Below, one piece after another: positions 1-7,296 of a DNA stretch of 64,000 bases. The position numbers and the translations under genes are program-made. The stretch spans positions 62,001 to 126,000 of the IMG/VR virus record IMGVR_UViG_3300005976_000005. One strand, given 5' to 3'. The notes below the pieces were generated by a model, which worked only from the letters and a program-made list of their open reading frames with translations, did no database searches and was not told the origin of the DNA. Origin of the DNA: a virus. How positions within the stretch are numbered: the first letter of the stretch is position 1; each line of letters opens with the position of its first letter.

Positions 1-930
1 ACCTCCTGCCCAACGTGATTCCATCTTGTCAAGCCTTTCCCAAACATCTTTGGCTGTTATGTACTCTGATTGTACTTTACCAAAATTATCAAAGCTACCA
101 TACCAACTCTCAATACATTCTGCGAGAAGAACTTTTAGTTCTCCAAGACGAGGCTTTGGTGAAATAGCATTTTGAGTTAGTGCCTTCTTCTCAAGAGCTT
201 CAAGTCTTTCACTTACAACTCTTTCAAATGTCTTCCATTCGCCCCATTCACCCTTTCTCATTGCCTTACACTCTTCCTTGTTTCTCATAAGGTCAATGGT
301 TCCCTCGTCAAGAAGTTGGTTGAGTTGGTCAAGAAGTCTCAATGAATGATAAGCCATCTTGGTATCGTAACCCCACTTGTCAAGGTACTCCTGTCTTTTA
401 GGAGTCTCTGCTTTACCTCTTTCAACACAACGACGGATTCGAGCAACTTGCTGAAATAAGTATCCTTTGAAGGCATTGAATGTCCTCATAGAAAGAAACT
501 TATGCTTGTTATCTCTGAGCATCCAAGCAATGTCAGTTCCAAATGTAACAAGATGTCTCCTTACAAAAAGAACTTCAATAAGGTTTGGAGAACCCTTTAC
601 TCCAGCAAGATAGAAAAATCTTACGAGACTGTTCCATTCACCTTCAACATCTGAATGAGTACTATCTGGAATAACAATACGCTTGTTCTCACCCTTGACT
701 TCCTTGAACTCAAAGTTTGGAACAGTCTCAAATCCAGGAATGTATCCGTACCTTTGAGGCCATAGATGTTCCTCTTTTGGCATAACAAGAGCAACAATGT
801 CAACGTCTGATTCTGGAGTTGCCAATCCGTAAGCCTGGCTTCCCATAATACATTCGTAAAGAAGATTTGACGAAAGCCATTGCTCGTCCTTATTGAATCT
901 CTCTCTTGCGAAGAGTTCAGTATAAATCAT
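1..930 (-). CDS. RlaP-like nucleotidyltransferase (RNA repair), 3' end off window
   Basis: Open reading frame running off the left edge; at least 310 residues are present. The start ATG at 930 is preceded by AAAGGAGTGG. The N-terminal part has GSQAYGLATPESDVDIVAL, the G-S...D-x-D signature of a DNA polymerase beta-type nucleotidyltransferase, like the COG3541/RlaP family. That family is known to co-occur with RNA ligases in RNA-repair operons, and an RNA ligase gene lies immediately upstream (1018-1653). The likely role is nucleotide addition to damaged RNA ends; the substrate is inferred. The leader MIYTELFARE loosely resembles the head-targeting leader seen elsewhere in the window, but this may be chance. 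No frameshift seen. Confidence 0.8.
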   Translation of the reverse strand, partial: MIYTELFARERFNKDEQWLSSNLLYECIMGSQAYGLATPESDVDIVALVMPKEEHLWPQRYGYIPGFETVPNFEFKEVKGENKRIVIPDSTHSDVEGEWNSLVRFFYLAGVKGSPNLIEVLFVRRHLVTFGTDIAWMLRDNKHKFLSMRTFNAFKGYLFQQVARIRRCVERGKAETPKRQEYLDKWGYDTKMAYHSLRLLDQLNQLLDEGTIDLMRNKEECKAMRKGEWGEWKTFERVVSERLEALEKKALTQNAISPKPRLGELKVLLAECIESWYGSFDNFGKVQSEYITAKDVWERLDKMESRWAGG

Positions 931-952
931 TTTTTACCACTCCTTTTATCAT

Positions 953-1015
953 TTAATCCAATAGTTCCTCAGCATCTCCTCCATATATACTTCTTATCAT
1001 TTCTCTCAAAGTCAT
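953..1015 (-). CDS. possible 20-aa ORF
   Basis: A 20-codon ORF, MTLREMIRSIYGGDAEELLD, lies between the RNA ligase and the nucleotidyltransferase. A TGAGGTAG sequence sits upstream of its ATG. It fills an otherwise empty 87-base gap in a tightly packed operon. No family is recognised, and it could be a translational-coupling leader or chance. Confidence 0.3.
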   Translation of the reverse strand: MTLREMIRSIYGGDAEELLD

Positions 1016-1017
1016 TT

Positions 1018-1653
1018 CTACCTCAGTTCATTTCTAACAACCTTCTCATTCATCCAATGTGTTCCTGTCTGTACGTGGTTCTCTCTCACGTACTTTACTA
1101 CTGAGGTTCCAAAATCATCGATTCTGAACCTATCAAAAAGCCTCACAACATATCCTTCGACTTCATCCTTTGAAGTCCTAACATAATCATTGAAAGCTTT
1201 CTGGATTGCTGAGATGTTATATTCTCCCGTGTAAATTACGGGAACTGTAGCAAGCTCCAAAATATCTGAAATCAGTTTGGTTTCATTCCAATCAAGACAA
1301 ACGTCGTTTTCCCAAGCAGAAAAAACAAGGAAGTAGTCTTCTAAGTTCTTGTAATGAATGGAGTGCTTGGCATAAAGGTTCTCACCACATACCCTGACAT
1401 TCTCTCCAATAATACCCATTACTTTCTCTGCCCAAATCCTTTTTACAAATGTACGTGAAGGATGATTAGCAGAGTCCATAGAACGAGCATGGATACCTTT
1501 ATGATACATTGAAGTATTCTCACCATCCATCTTTATGGTTACAACAACTTCCTTATCAATAAAGTGCTCATCAGTGCTTAGCACCTTATCATCATTGGTT
1601 GCTCCCGGAGACCAAGGGAGATGAAATGTTCTCGGATACTTGTACGTTCTCAT
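1018..1653 (-). CDS. RNA ligase (Rnl2/DRB0094-like nucleotidyltransferase superfamily)
   Basis: 211 residues. The covalent nucleotidyltransferase motifs are visible: motif I KMDGEN with nucleophile Lys41, HARSMDSANHPSR just after it, GENLYAKHSIHY (motif III-like), EGYVVR (motif IV) and VKYV (motif V). This order and size match RNA ligases of the Rnl2/DRB0094 type, which seal RNA ends through ligase-AMP and RNA-adenylate intermediates. The gene is followed by an RlaP-like nucleotidyltransferase, the usual partner in RNA-repair operons, so the pair probably repairs tRNA or mRNA cut by host defence nucleases. It overlaps nothing and is spaced 10 bases from the Cys-rich ORF upstream. Confidence 0.85.
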   Translation of the reverse strand: MRTYKYPRTFHLPWSPGATNDDKVLSTDEHFIDKEVVVTIKMDGENTSMYHKGIHARSMDSANHPSRTFVKRIWAEKVMGIIGENVRVCGENLYAKHSIHYKNLEDYFLVFSAWENDVCLDWNETKLISDILELATVPVIYTGEYNISAIQKAFNDYVRTSKDEVEGYVVRLFDRFRIDDFGTSVVKYVRENHVQTGTHWMNEKVVRNELR

Positions 1654-1663
1654 AATGACAATC

Positions 1664-1936
1664 CTATTTGACCTTCAGATTCAATCCTCTCTTTTTCCAT
1701 TCTCCAGTACCAAAGCACCAATTACACAAAACCTTATTGGGACATGCTACAAAGCAATCGAAAAGTTCGCTGAACTCAACTTCAATAGCCATCCACCTTC
1801 CATCAAGTTTATAGCTACTATTCCAAAAAGTTTCAAGCTTTTTTCCACAACACATACAGATATGAATAATTTTGAAGTGTCTTATCTTATCAACCTTGTT
1901 CTTTCTTTCTTGCCAAGTAGTCGCATAGTCAAACAT
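1664..1936 (-). CDS. small Cys-rich, probably zinc-binding protein
   Basis: 90 residues with two Cys pairs, CMCCGK near residue 29 and CNWCFG near residue 72. This is the spacing expected of a zinc-ribbon or treble-clef fold. It is rich in aromatic and basic residues. No named family is recognised. It sits in the same operon as the RNA ligase, 10 bases upstream of it, so an RNA-related accessory role is possible but only inferred. Confidence 0.6.
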   Translation of the reverse strand: MFDYATTWQERKNKVDKIRHFKIIHICMCCGKKLETFWNSSYKLDGRWMAIEVEFSELFDCFVACPNKVLCNWCFGTGEWKKRGLNLKVK

Positions 1937-1942
1937 TGTATT

Positions 1943-2098
1943 CTATTCAAGACCGTGACCAAGAATAGTTCCTATCACACCCACAAATTCTACTTCACTG
2001 TCTGACCTATCAAAAGCTCTCACCATGTCTCCTATCATATCCATTACTCTGCGAAGGAAGAACAAACAAATGGCACACCACATAATGAAGGTAAGCAT
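1943..2098 (-). CDS. small membrane protein
   Basis: A 51-residue ORF that fills the gap between two clear genes. AAAGGATTAGAT precedes the ATG. The first 16 residues (MLTFIMWCAICLFFLR) form one hydrophobic membrane segment with a positive stop, and the rest is polar and soluble. Function unknown. The intact frame, ribosome site and snug packing support it as real. Confidence 0.55.
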   Translation of the reverse strand: MLTFIMWCAICLFFLRRVMDMIGDMVRAFDRSDSEVEFVGVIGTILGHGLE

Positions 2099-2111
2099 AT
2101 CTAATCCTTTC

Positions 2112-2948
2112 TTACTTTTGAAGATTTTCGCTCTCTTTGAGAATAAGCTCGATTACTTTACTAATCCTACTAACAAGAGGAATCACAGCATCGATTGGGT
2201 CCTTACTGAGATTGTCCGCGTACTTCTTGACATACTCATAGGTATTCTTGGTTCCTGCCTTCAGTCCAAACATTCTCATAAGTACAGAAGCTCCGAACTC
2301 TGCGACGATCTCCTGGACTTCGTCCTGACCAGTCTTAATTTTTCCCTGAACTTTGGCATCGGCAACATGAGCTAATTCGTGGAAAAATGTCTGTTGGTTA
2401 TCAGTCGCCATAACGATTTCTCCTTTTTCAGGAGAAAAGTAAGCATAAAACGATGGGTTATCGAAAGTCTGCTTGACTTTGATACCCCACTTCTCAGCGA
2501 CTTCCTTACACATGAACTCAGGTAAATCTTTATCGATTTTGTAGTCGACTTCCTTACCTTCAGTCTTCTCAACAGGCCAGACGGGAATTGGTTTGAAGCC
2601 AACCAGGATTACCTTTTTCTTTTCCTTTCCGTTACTGTCAAGAATAGGATTTCCGTTTTCATCCTTCTCAGGAATCTGAAACATCTTTGGAGCAATGATA
2701 CAGAATGATCCACCCTTCATTACCTTACGTCCAATTTTGAACCAGCTTTTAACACCCCTCGCATCAAAAGTATTGTGTCTCATCATAATAAGACGGTTGA
2801 GTACACTCCAGTTGTCGGAAGGAATGTCCCGACCACGACGAAACATTGACTTTGCGATTGTCTCAAGAGACTCAGGCTCCTTGAACATTTCAATGAGTCC
2901 GTTAATCTCAGCACGGACTTTGTCGTTAGTTAGCATTGATCTTGCCAT
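2112..2948 (-). CDS. ArdC-like protein with zincin metallopeptidase domain
   Basis: 278 residues. The N-terminal half (to about residue 125) resembles the ssDNA-binding domain of ArdC antirestriction proteins (FDARGVKSWFKIGRKVMKGG... and WPVEKTEG). The C-terminal half has an HELAH zinc-metallopeptidase site at residues 190-194 with a downstream EIVAEFGA that could give the third ligand. This is the usual ArdC arrangement of N-domain plus zincin. ArdC proteins protect incoming DNA from host restriction. The gene has its own sigma70-like promoter at 2978-3006, which fits early expression. The protease target is unknown. Confidence 0.75.
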   Translation of the reverse strand: MARSMLTNDKVRAEINGLIEMFKEPESLETIAKSMFRRGRDIPSDNWSVLNRLIMMRHNTFDARGVKSWFKIGRKVMKGGSFCIIAPKMFQIPEKDENGNPILDSNGKEKKKVILVGFKPIPVWPVEKTEGKEVDYKIDKDLPEFMCKEVAEKWGIKVKQTFDNPSFYAYFSPEKGEIVMATDNQQTFFHELAHVADAKVQGKIKTGQDEVQEIVAEFGASVLMRMFGLKAGTKNTYEYVKKYADNLSKDPIDAVIPLVSRISKVIELILKESENLQK

Positions 2949-2977
2949 TGGGAATTCTTTCTTTTGATTACATATAT

Positions 2978-3006
2978 AATATAATCAATTACGCAGTATT
3001 TGTCAA
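2978..3006 (-). promoter_or_regulatory. sigma70-like early promoter (ArdC-like gene)
   Basis: On the minus strand TTGACA (3006-3001), a 17-base spacer and TATATT (2983-2978), about 30 bases upstream of the ATG at 2948. The same box pair and exact spacing recur about ten times in the window. Confidence 0.8.
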
Positions 3007-3395
3007 GAGTTTTCTTTGCGAACTTCTAAAATTCTTCTCACGATCTCAATAAATCTCTCTGGCTTCATCTTGCTTGTAACATGAGGCTCAACAACATTAA
3101 TCAGTGACTGAGGAGCCTCTAGTCCATTCTTCTCAATGAATGACTTGATTGCTTTCTTCCTTGATTCTATGAGCTGAGGACCACGATTGTTGATTGTACC
3201 ATTCTGTATGGATTTCTTCTCTATCTTTTTTATCAGACCGAGCTTATTAGCTTCTGAAAAATGACGACAGTTCTTACGAAAACCAAATCCAGCACAAGAA
3301 CAACTATTCTTAGTGATAGTATATTTCTTTCCACTTGTGCTGGTACAGACCACGGCATTACCATCAATCTCGAATGAGTCTTTGTTTTCGTTCAT
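3003..3395 (-). CDS. SWIM zinc-finger protein
   Basis: 130 residues from the ATG at 3395. A longer frame reaches back to 3518, but that extension runs through a strong promoter (3402-3430), so the inner start is chosen. The core CSCAGFGFRKNCRHF is a SWIM-type finger (C-x-C...C-x-H), a fold that binds DNA, RNA or protein. The C-terminal half is helical and basic. The predicted transcription start falls on or within a base or two of the ATG, so the mRNA may be leaderless. Function beyond zinc and nucleic-acid binding is not known. Confidence 0.7.
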   Translation of the reverse strand: MNENKDSFEIDGNAVVCTSTSGKKYTITKNSCSCAGFGFRKNCRHFSEANKLGLIKKIEKKSIQNGTINNRGPQLIESRKKAIKSFIEKNGLEAPQSLINVVEPHVTSKMKPERFIEIVRRILEVRKENS

Positions 3396-3401
3396 ACATA
3401 T

Positions 3402-3430
3402 AATATAATCAATTACGAAGTCATTGTCAA
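3402..3430 (-). promoter_or_regulatory. sigma70-like early promoter (SWIM gene)
   Basis: TTGACA (3430-3425), 17 bases, TATATT (3407-3402) on the minus strand. The ATG follows the -10 box by only 6 bases, leaving almost no 5' leader. Confidence 0.8.
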
Positions 3431-3474
3431 TAGTTTTCTTCAACTCTTTTCTTAGGCTTCCATATAAAATGTTA

Positions 3475-3496
3475 GGGAAGGACCGAAGTCCTCCCC
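3475..3496 (-). terminator. intrinsic terminator after the lipoprotein gene
   Basis: A 9-bp stem (GGGGAGGAC / GTCCTTCCC, one G-T pair) with a TTCG tetraloop, GC-rich in an AT-rich region, followed on the minus strand by TAACATTTTATAT. It lies 9 bases past the lipoprotein stop and before the next promoter. The T-run is imperfect. Confidence 0.6.
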
Positions 3497-3504
3497 TATT
3501 ACAA

Positions 3505-4137
3505 TCACAACTCATCAATCATACTCATACCAGTTTTGACAAACATGTCTATCCTTTTATTCAAAATATTTCCAGATTGGATTGCTCCATCGATTTCTTC
3601 TATAATTTCATCTACACCATCCAATCCTTTATTGACCTGGAAATATCCAACCAAATCATCGTACTTCTGAACTGATTGAGCAACTTTTTCGCACACATCT
3701 TCTGCGATAACGATCTGAGTTTCAAATTGTTCTTGTTTATCTCTTATCTTGTCTTTCAAGATATTTCTCAAATTTTCAGTTTTGTTTTCGTTGGCTCTCC
3801 TTGTAAGCAATTTGAAAAGATGGGAACCGTCTGATTTACATTTATTAACAGTCCTAACCAATGATTTGTGTTTAGACTTTATACTATCTAAACGAGATTC
3901 AAGCCTTATAATGTTCTGATCGGCAAGATTTTTTTCAGAAATGTATTCTTTCATTTGCGTATAAGCATCTTTGATTTCTTCTCTTGTTTCTTCTGATTGA
4001 TCTTTGGTTTCTGTTAGAGAAGTGCCTAATGATTGTTTAGCCAAATTAATCAAAGACAAATTTACTTCTCCTCCACAACCAACCATAGAGATAAGAAAAC
4101 AAGACACCATCAACAACATAACAAGACGCTTCTTCAT
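3505..4137 (-). CDS. lipoprotein with long coiled coil (DUF2959-like)
   Basis: 210 residues. It starts with MKKR, a hydrophobic signal segment, then ISMVGCGG, a lipobox with Cys at about residue 21, so it is expected to be lipidated and membrane-anchored. The rest is long charged helix (coiled-coil pattern, residues 30-180) and resembles DUF2959-type lipoproteins in layout; that match is tentative. Phage-encoded lipoproteins often act in superinfection exclusion, but that is inference here. Two promoters in tandem precede it (4183-4211, 4267-4295) and a terminator follows, so it is a separate transcription unit, probably expressed early. Confidence 0.7.
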   Translation of the reverse strand: MKKRLVMLLMVSCFLISMVGCGGEVNLSLINLAKQSLGTSLTETKDQSEETREEIKDAYTQMKEYISEKNLADQNIIRLESRLDSIKSKHKSLVRTVNKCKSDGSHLFKLLTRRANENKTENLRNILKDKIRDKQEQFETQIVIAEDVCEKVAQSVQKYDDLVGYFQVNKGLDGVDEIIEEIDGAIQSGNILNKRIDMFVKTGMSMIDEL

Positions 4138-4182
4138 ACGTCAACTCCTTTGATAAGATTAAAGATTGTTTAGTCTACTTTT

Positions 4183-4211
4183 AATATAATATATTCTAAA
4201 ATAATTGTCAA
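4183..4211 (-). promoter_or_regulatory. sigma70-like promoter (lipoprotein gene)
   Basis: TTGACA (4211-4206), 17 bases, TATATT (4188-4183), about 45 bases upstream of the lipoprotein ATG. Confidence 0.75.
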
Positions 4212-4266
4212 GAAGTATAAATACATTTAGAAGTTAGAAGACATCATAGATTTCCTTTCTACATAT

Positions 4267-4295
4267 AATATAATGAATGTCAGACGAAATGTCAA
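4267..4295 (-). promoter_or_regulatory. second upstream sigma70-like promoter
   Basis: TTGACA (4295-4290), 17 bases, TATATT (4272-4267). Between it and the next promoter lies a ribosome-site-like AGAAAGGAAATCT followed by a six-codon ORF (MMSSNF), so it may make a short leader peptide or simply boost the lipoprotein gene. Confidence 0.7.
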
Positions 4296-4304
4296 TACCT
4301 GATT

Positions 4305-4445
4305 TCAGATATTCAACATTTCATCATAGTCCAAAATAAGTCCGATATAATTATCAACGTGGTTCTGGTATTTGTCCACAAATTCCGAAAAGGAATTATA
4401 AAGCTCAAGACACTCCATTGCCTTATTTTCATCACGGAGAATCAT
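4305..4445 (-). CDS. hypothetical 46-aa protein
   Basis: The chosen start is the ATG at 4445, which has AAAGGAATCG upstream and gives MILRDENKAMECLELYNSFS... An alternative GTG at 4532 would overlap the stop of the upstream small ORF but has a poor ribosome site. It is an acidic helical protein. No family is recognised. It shares the promoter at 4627-4655 with the 25-residue ORF upstream. Confidence 0.45.
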   Translation of the reverse strand: MILRDENKAMECLELYNSFSEFVDKYQNHVDNYIGLILDYDEMLNI

Positions 4446-4525
4446 TTCGATTCCTTTCTTTTGATTTGGTTGTAGACCAGAGCCATTAGGTTGGCTGAAA
4501 AGAAAAGTATTGAGGCAGTTAATGC

Positions 4526-4603
4526 TTACCACTTCCCGTCCAGATTACCTACAATCATGAAGAACGAAGCAGTGACAAGCATACATCTGATAAGAGTCTT
4601 CAT
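4526..4603 (-). CDS. 25-aa hydrophobic peptide
   Basis: MKTLIRCMLVTASFFMIVG... is preceded by the strong ribosome site GGAGGAGATTTCA and sits directly behind the promoter at 4627-4655. The hydrophobic core suggests a tiny membrane peptide or a truncated signal peptide. No homolog is recognised. Confidence 0.45.
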   Translation of the reverse strand: MKTLIRCMLVTASFFMIVGNLDGKW

Positions 4604-4626
4604 TGAAATCTCCTCCATTCATCTAT

Positions 4627-4655
4627 AATATAATGTATGGAGAGAAGATTGTCAA
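4627..4655 (-). promoter_or_regulatory. sigma70-like early promoter
   Basis: TTGACA (4655-4650), 17 bases, TATATT (4632-4627) on the minus strand. It drives the two small ORFs at 4526 and 4305. Confidence 0.75.
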
Positions 4656-4680
4656 TAGTTTTCTTCAAAAAAATATAAAT

Positions 4681-5175
4681 TTATGAATTCTGATTGTGAG
4701 GCATCTCATCCTTTATTAATTCACGACAATGCGTAAGCACAAAACCCAATCTATTTTGACCTTGCCACTGAGACATATCATTAGCTCTTGGGTCTTCCTT
4801 TCTTAGACCTATTCCCCAAACTCGGTCATATGGAGAAGCTTCTACGAGTATCGTATCTCCTGTGCTTAGTAAAGCTTCTCTATGCTTTTCATTTTGGCTG
4901 AACTTTAGTAAGTTTCCATCAAGCACTATCATCGTGGAATAGGTATCCCAAATAGTCTGATTGAAGTTCTTTACTTGTCTTCCCAGGTCTTTTTGCTCTC
5001 TTGGAGAAGTAGTTGACATAATCTTCTTGAATGTCTCACTATCACTAAAAAGTAATGCTTTCTGGGCCATCATGTACTGCTCGGCACAGTTATACATCAA
5101 ACCACTCAAGTCAGCGAATGGTGAAGTACTCCATTGCGTCAGGTACTTATCTTGCCAAAAAAATGTAAACTTCAT
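4681..5175 (-). CDS. NADAR-family protein (ADP-ribose N-glycosidase-like, YbiA fold)
   Basis: 164 residues from the ATG at 5175 (GAGAGGAATAAT upstream; an in-frame start at 5229 lacks this). It carries the NADAR/YbiA landmarks in order: WSTSPFADLSG, NCAEQYMMAQKA, KDLGRQVKNF, GNLLKFSQN, LLSTGDTILVEASPYDRVWGIGL and a W-x-G-x-N-x-LG end. Characterised NADAR enzymes hydrolyse N-glycosidic bonds, including removal of ADP-ribose from modified guanine. In a phage this would suit reversal of host ADP-ribosylation defences such as DarT-like toxins. It is followed closely by Nudix, NMNAT-relic and nicotinamidase genes, which suggests a joint role in NAD/ADP-ribose metabolism. Confidence 0.85.
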   Translation of the reverse strand: MKFTFFWQDKYLTQWSTSPFADLSGLMYNCAEQYMMAQKALLFSDSETFKKIMSTTSPREQKDLGRQVKNFNQTIWDTYSTMIVLDGNLLKFSQNEKHREALLSTGDTILVEASPYDRVWGIGLRKEDPRANDMSQWQGQNRLGFVLTHCRELIKDEMPHNQNS

Positions 5176-5281
5176 ATTATTCCTCTCAACAAATCTCTGA
5201 TTGTTGTGTTGTGGTTGTTTTACTTTCAACTTTTTTTCTTTCCAAAAAAGAAATTGTCAACTTTGTCAAGCAAATCTTTTA

Positions 5282-5869
5282 TCATATGATATCTCCATTA
5301 CGAGCGAAGTAATCAAGAACAATCCAAGCCTTGGCACTAAACTTCTTATTTGGTTCTTCAAGTAAATTGATTACATCTCGCTGGCTCATTACGAACGCTT
5401 CTATATCTTCCGATGATTCTAGGAATTCACTACTAACATCACCTTCACATTCAACATAAACCATAGACACAGATTCGTCTGTCATACCAGCAGAACTGTA
5501 AATGTAAGGACTGTGTTTTATGACTCTTCTAACTTTCAAACCAGTCTCTTCCGTTAGTTCTCTTTTAGCCGCTTCTATTGGACTCTCCCCTTCATTGACA
5601 AGACCAGCAGGAAATCCATACTCAAAGTCATTGAGTGGTATTCTTTTCTCTTTTATCACAACAATTCCCAGATTTCTTTTGTACCCAGTTTCGGTCCACG
5701 GTGGAACAAAACCTCGATCAACTACGGCCACTATCACAACAGCTTTCACTCCACCGGGACGTTGACACCAGACCCAATGCTTGGTGTTGCCAAGATTATC
5801 CTCATACTCAGTGTTATTGAATTTGAGAAAAGGTGTTTCTGAAATGACTTTATTATCTTTGATTCTCAT
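5282..5869 (-). CDS. Nudix hydrolase (ADP-ribose pyrophosphatase-like)
   Basis: 195 residues. A perfect Nudix box spans residues 89-111 (G-x5-E-x7-RELTEETGL). Upstream LNDFEYGFPAGL and the length resemble NudF-type ADP-ribose pyrophosphatases, though the substrate cannot be fixed by eye. The start ATG overlaps the stop of the broken NMNAT gene (TAATG), so translation was probably coupled to it. The neighbouring NADAR and nicotinamidase genes favour a substrate in NAD or ADP-ribose turnover. Confidence 0.85.
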   Translation of the reverse strand: MRIKDNKVISETPFLKFNNTEYEDNLGNTKHWVWCQRPGGVKAVVIVAVVDRGFVPPWTETGYKRNLGIVVIKEKRIPLNDFEYGFPAGLVNEGESPIEAAKRELTEETGLKVRRVIKHSPYIYSSAGMTDESVSMVYVECEGDVSSEFLESSEDIEAFVMSQRDVINLLEEPNKKFSAKAWIVLDYFARNGDII

Positions 5870-6163
5870 TACTTCTCCTGAATGTAAAGCGAATTTTTTG
5901 TAACATACCTAACTATCTTAGGACTTGTCAATAATGCTGCCAAATTGAAGTATCCTTTACTAAACATTCCCCTAAGATATGTAGAACTAAACCAGCATCC
6001 ATCAAGAGAGATAAACTTGTGTGGATTCTTTTTTATACCAATCTTGATAGAACAATTATTTTCCTTTGCTGTTTGTACTATTAGCTATACATCCGTCAGC
6101 AATATCTTTATGGGATATTGTTGGTGGATTAAAAGAGCCTCCAAATATTCCAACTTTTTTCAT
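5869..6163 (-). pseudogene. broken NMN/nicotinate-nucleotide adenylyltransferase (NMNAT)
   Basis: From an ATG at 6163 with AAGGAAATTGAG upstream, the frame reads MKKVGIFGGSFNPPTISHKD, the nucleotide-binding start of NadD/NMNAT enzymes (GIFGGSFNPPHxGH family). It stops after 35 codons. In another frame, up to the stop at 5871-5869, the sequence reads FSSTYLRGMFSKGYFNLAAL and VRYVTKNSLYI, matching the C-terminal SSTxxR and YIxxxxLY ends of the same enzymes. The central part, about 90-100 residues, is missing. So this is an internally deleted, frameshifted NMNAT. It sits next to Nudix, NADAR and nicotinamidase genes and shows that an NAD-synthesis step was once encoded here. Confidence 0.75.
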
Positions 6164-6173
6164 CTCAATTTCC

Positions 6174-6485
6174 TTATGGAAGGACTATTCCACCCTTTGT
6201 TCTTTGTCCACCAGGCATTCCCGGTTTTCCACCTTGTAGCACAGAAACAATCTGATTGAAGTTCTGATTGAGTACATTTGTATTGTGAGAGTTAATCTGT
6301 ACCATCTGAGATATTGATGCGAAATCTTCGAAAAGAAAATCGACTGCTTTTTTCAAATCACCCTTTGTTACCGGCTCATCTGGATTTGAATTCAAGTCTT
6401 CGTAAAATTCTTCCCATTCTTTCTTTCTCTTCTCAGCGTACTCCTTCATTTCTTCTTCAGTCATCTGATTTTTTTCTTCAGCCAT
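6174..6485 (-). CDS. hypothetical acidic protein
   Basis: 103 residues: a strongly charged Glu/Lys helical N-half, then a Gly-rich tail (GGKPGMPGGQRTKGGIVLP). No family recognised. It lies 10 bases upstream of the NMNAT relic and likely belongs to the same operon. Confidence 0.55.
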   Translation of the reverse strand: MAEEKNQMTEEEMKEYAEKRKKEWEEFYEDLNSNPDEPVTKGDLKKAVDFLFEDFASISQMVQINSHNTNVLNQNFNQIVSVLQGGKPGMPGGQRTKGGIVLP

Positions 6486-6494
6486 TTTAACTCC

Positions 6495-6664
6495 TTATTT
6501 CATTATGAGGTTTCTTGGAAACAAACTACCAATCTTTATGAAAGCAACGATTTTCTTGTGATATAGAAAGGCCAATCTCTCTTGAACTGGGAGCTTTCCA
6601 TCCTGGTAATAACGGGGTGCGACCTGAGCTTTTCAATCTTATCTTTGACAGTTAGATATTTCAT
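6495..6664 (-). pseudogene. small gene with probable frameshift
   Basis: An ATG at 6664 has a good ribosome site (GAAAGGAAGATTTAC) and reads MKYLTVKDKIEKLRS before continuing to a stop at 6536 (42 codons). A second frame over the same bases reads APRYYQDGKLPVQERLAFLY and continues to FPRNLIMK with a stop at 6495; this looks more protein-like but has no start. The simplest reading is a gene of about 57 codons broken by a small indel near 6615. No function recognised. Confidence 0.4.
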
Positions 6665-6700
6665 GTAAATCTTCCTTTCAAAATTTTTCAATCTTGTTTA

Positions 6701-7267
6701 TCAAAGTTTGGCCACAGCAATAAGCGCACCAGCTTTCTTCATACGTGCAATAGACTTTTCTCTATTGTCAATATCGTTACAGAAAATACCGTTCTCCATA
6801 TCCATCCATGTGATTGCGTTCTTGAAAATATAAACTCGAATACCTCTCTTGAGCAATCCCAAGACAGCAGCTTCCACACAGATGTTTCCAACAACGCCAT
6901 ATACCCAAGCTTCTGTCACGTTGTTTTCCTTCAACCATCTATCGACCTTCTTATTACCAAGGCTCGAATCAAACACATCATAAGTCTGCTTCTCGAAGAT
7001 GACAGCATTCTTACACGAAGTTTCTCGAATACTTGCGGCACCTTCAGTGCCACTCATACAGTGCCACGGAAAAGGCCCTCCATTGGCTTTCATTTCTGGC
7101 TCAGTCCCGTCATGTGAGTCATTGAATTTGAGAATTGGAATTTTTTGGCTCTTAGCGAATTTTGTTATCTTCGCAAGAGTAGGACGGATTTCGTCGGCAT
7201 CAGGGACGGGCAGTGCTCCACCCTCGAAAAAGTCACCAAGGGTGTCAACGTCAACAAAGACCTTCAT
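6701..7267 (-). CDS. nicotinamidase / isochorismatase-family hydrolase
   Basis: 188 residues from the ATG at 7267 (AAAAAGGAGTTGTTT upstream; a TTG two codons earlier is less likely). The cysteine-hydrolase triad is visible: Asp in FVDVD near the start, Lys in FEKQTYDVF and Cys in YGVVGNICVEAA. Candidate metal ligands are in NDSHDG and the FPWHCM segment. PncA-type nicotinamidases turn nicotinamide into nicotinate for NAD salvage, and the short length and motif order fit this subgroup. It has its own promoter at 7297-7325. With NADAR, Nudix and a relic NMNAT nearby, a role in NAD turnover during infection is likely. Confidence 0.8.
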   Translation of the reverse strand: MKVFVDVDTLGDFFEGGALPVPDADEIRPTLAKITKFAKSQKIPILKFNDSHDGTEPEMKANGGPFPWHCMSGTEGAASIRETSCKNAVIFEKQTYDVFDSSLGNKKVDRWLKENNVTEAWVYGVVGNICVEAAVLGLLKRGIRVYIFKNAITWMDMENGIFCNDIDNREKSIARMKKAGALIAVAKL

Positions 7268-7296
7268 AAACAACTCCTTTTTGATTGTTCAATTAT

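Noticed and set aside
621-803. Minus-strand ORF of 60 aa (MTLLLLLCQKRN...)
   Set aside because: Lies in another frame inside the nucleotidyltransferase gene at 1-930, which has the motif-bearing frame and a ribosome site.
5945-6259. Plus-strand ORF of 104 aa over the NMNAT region
   Set aside because: Antisense to the NMNAT relic and to a normal gene; no ribosome site and hydrophobic noise typical of an antisense frame.
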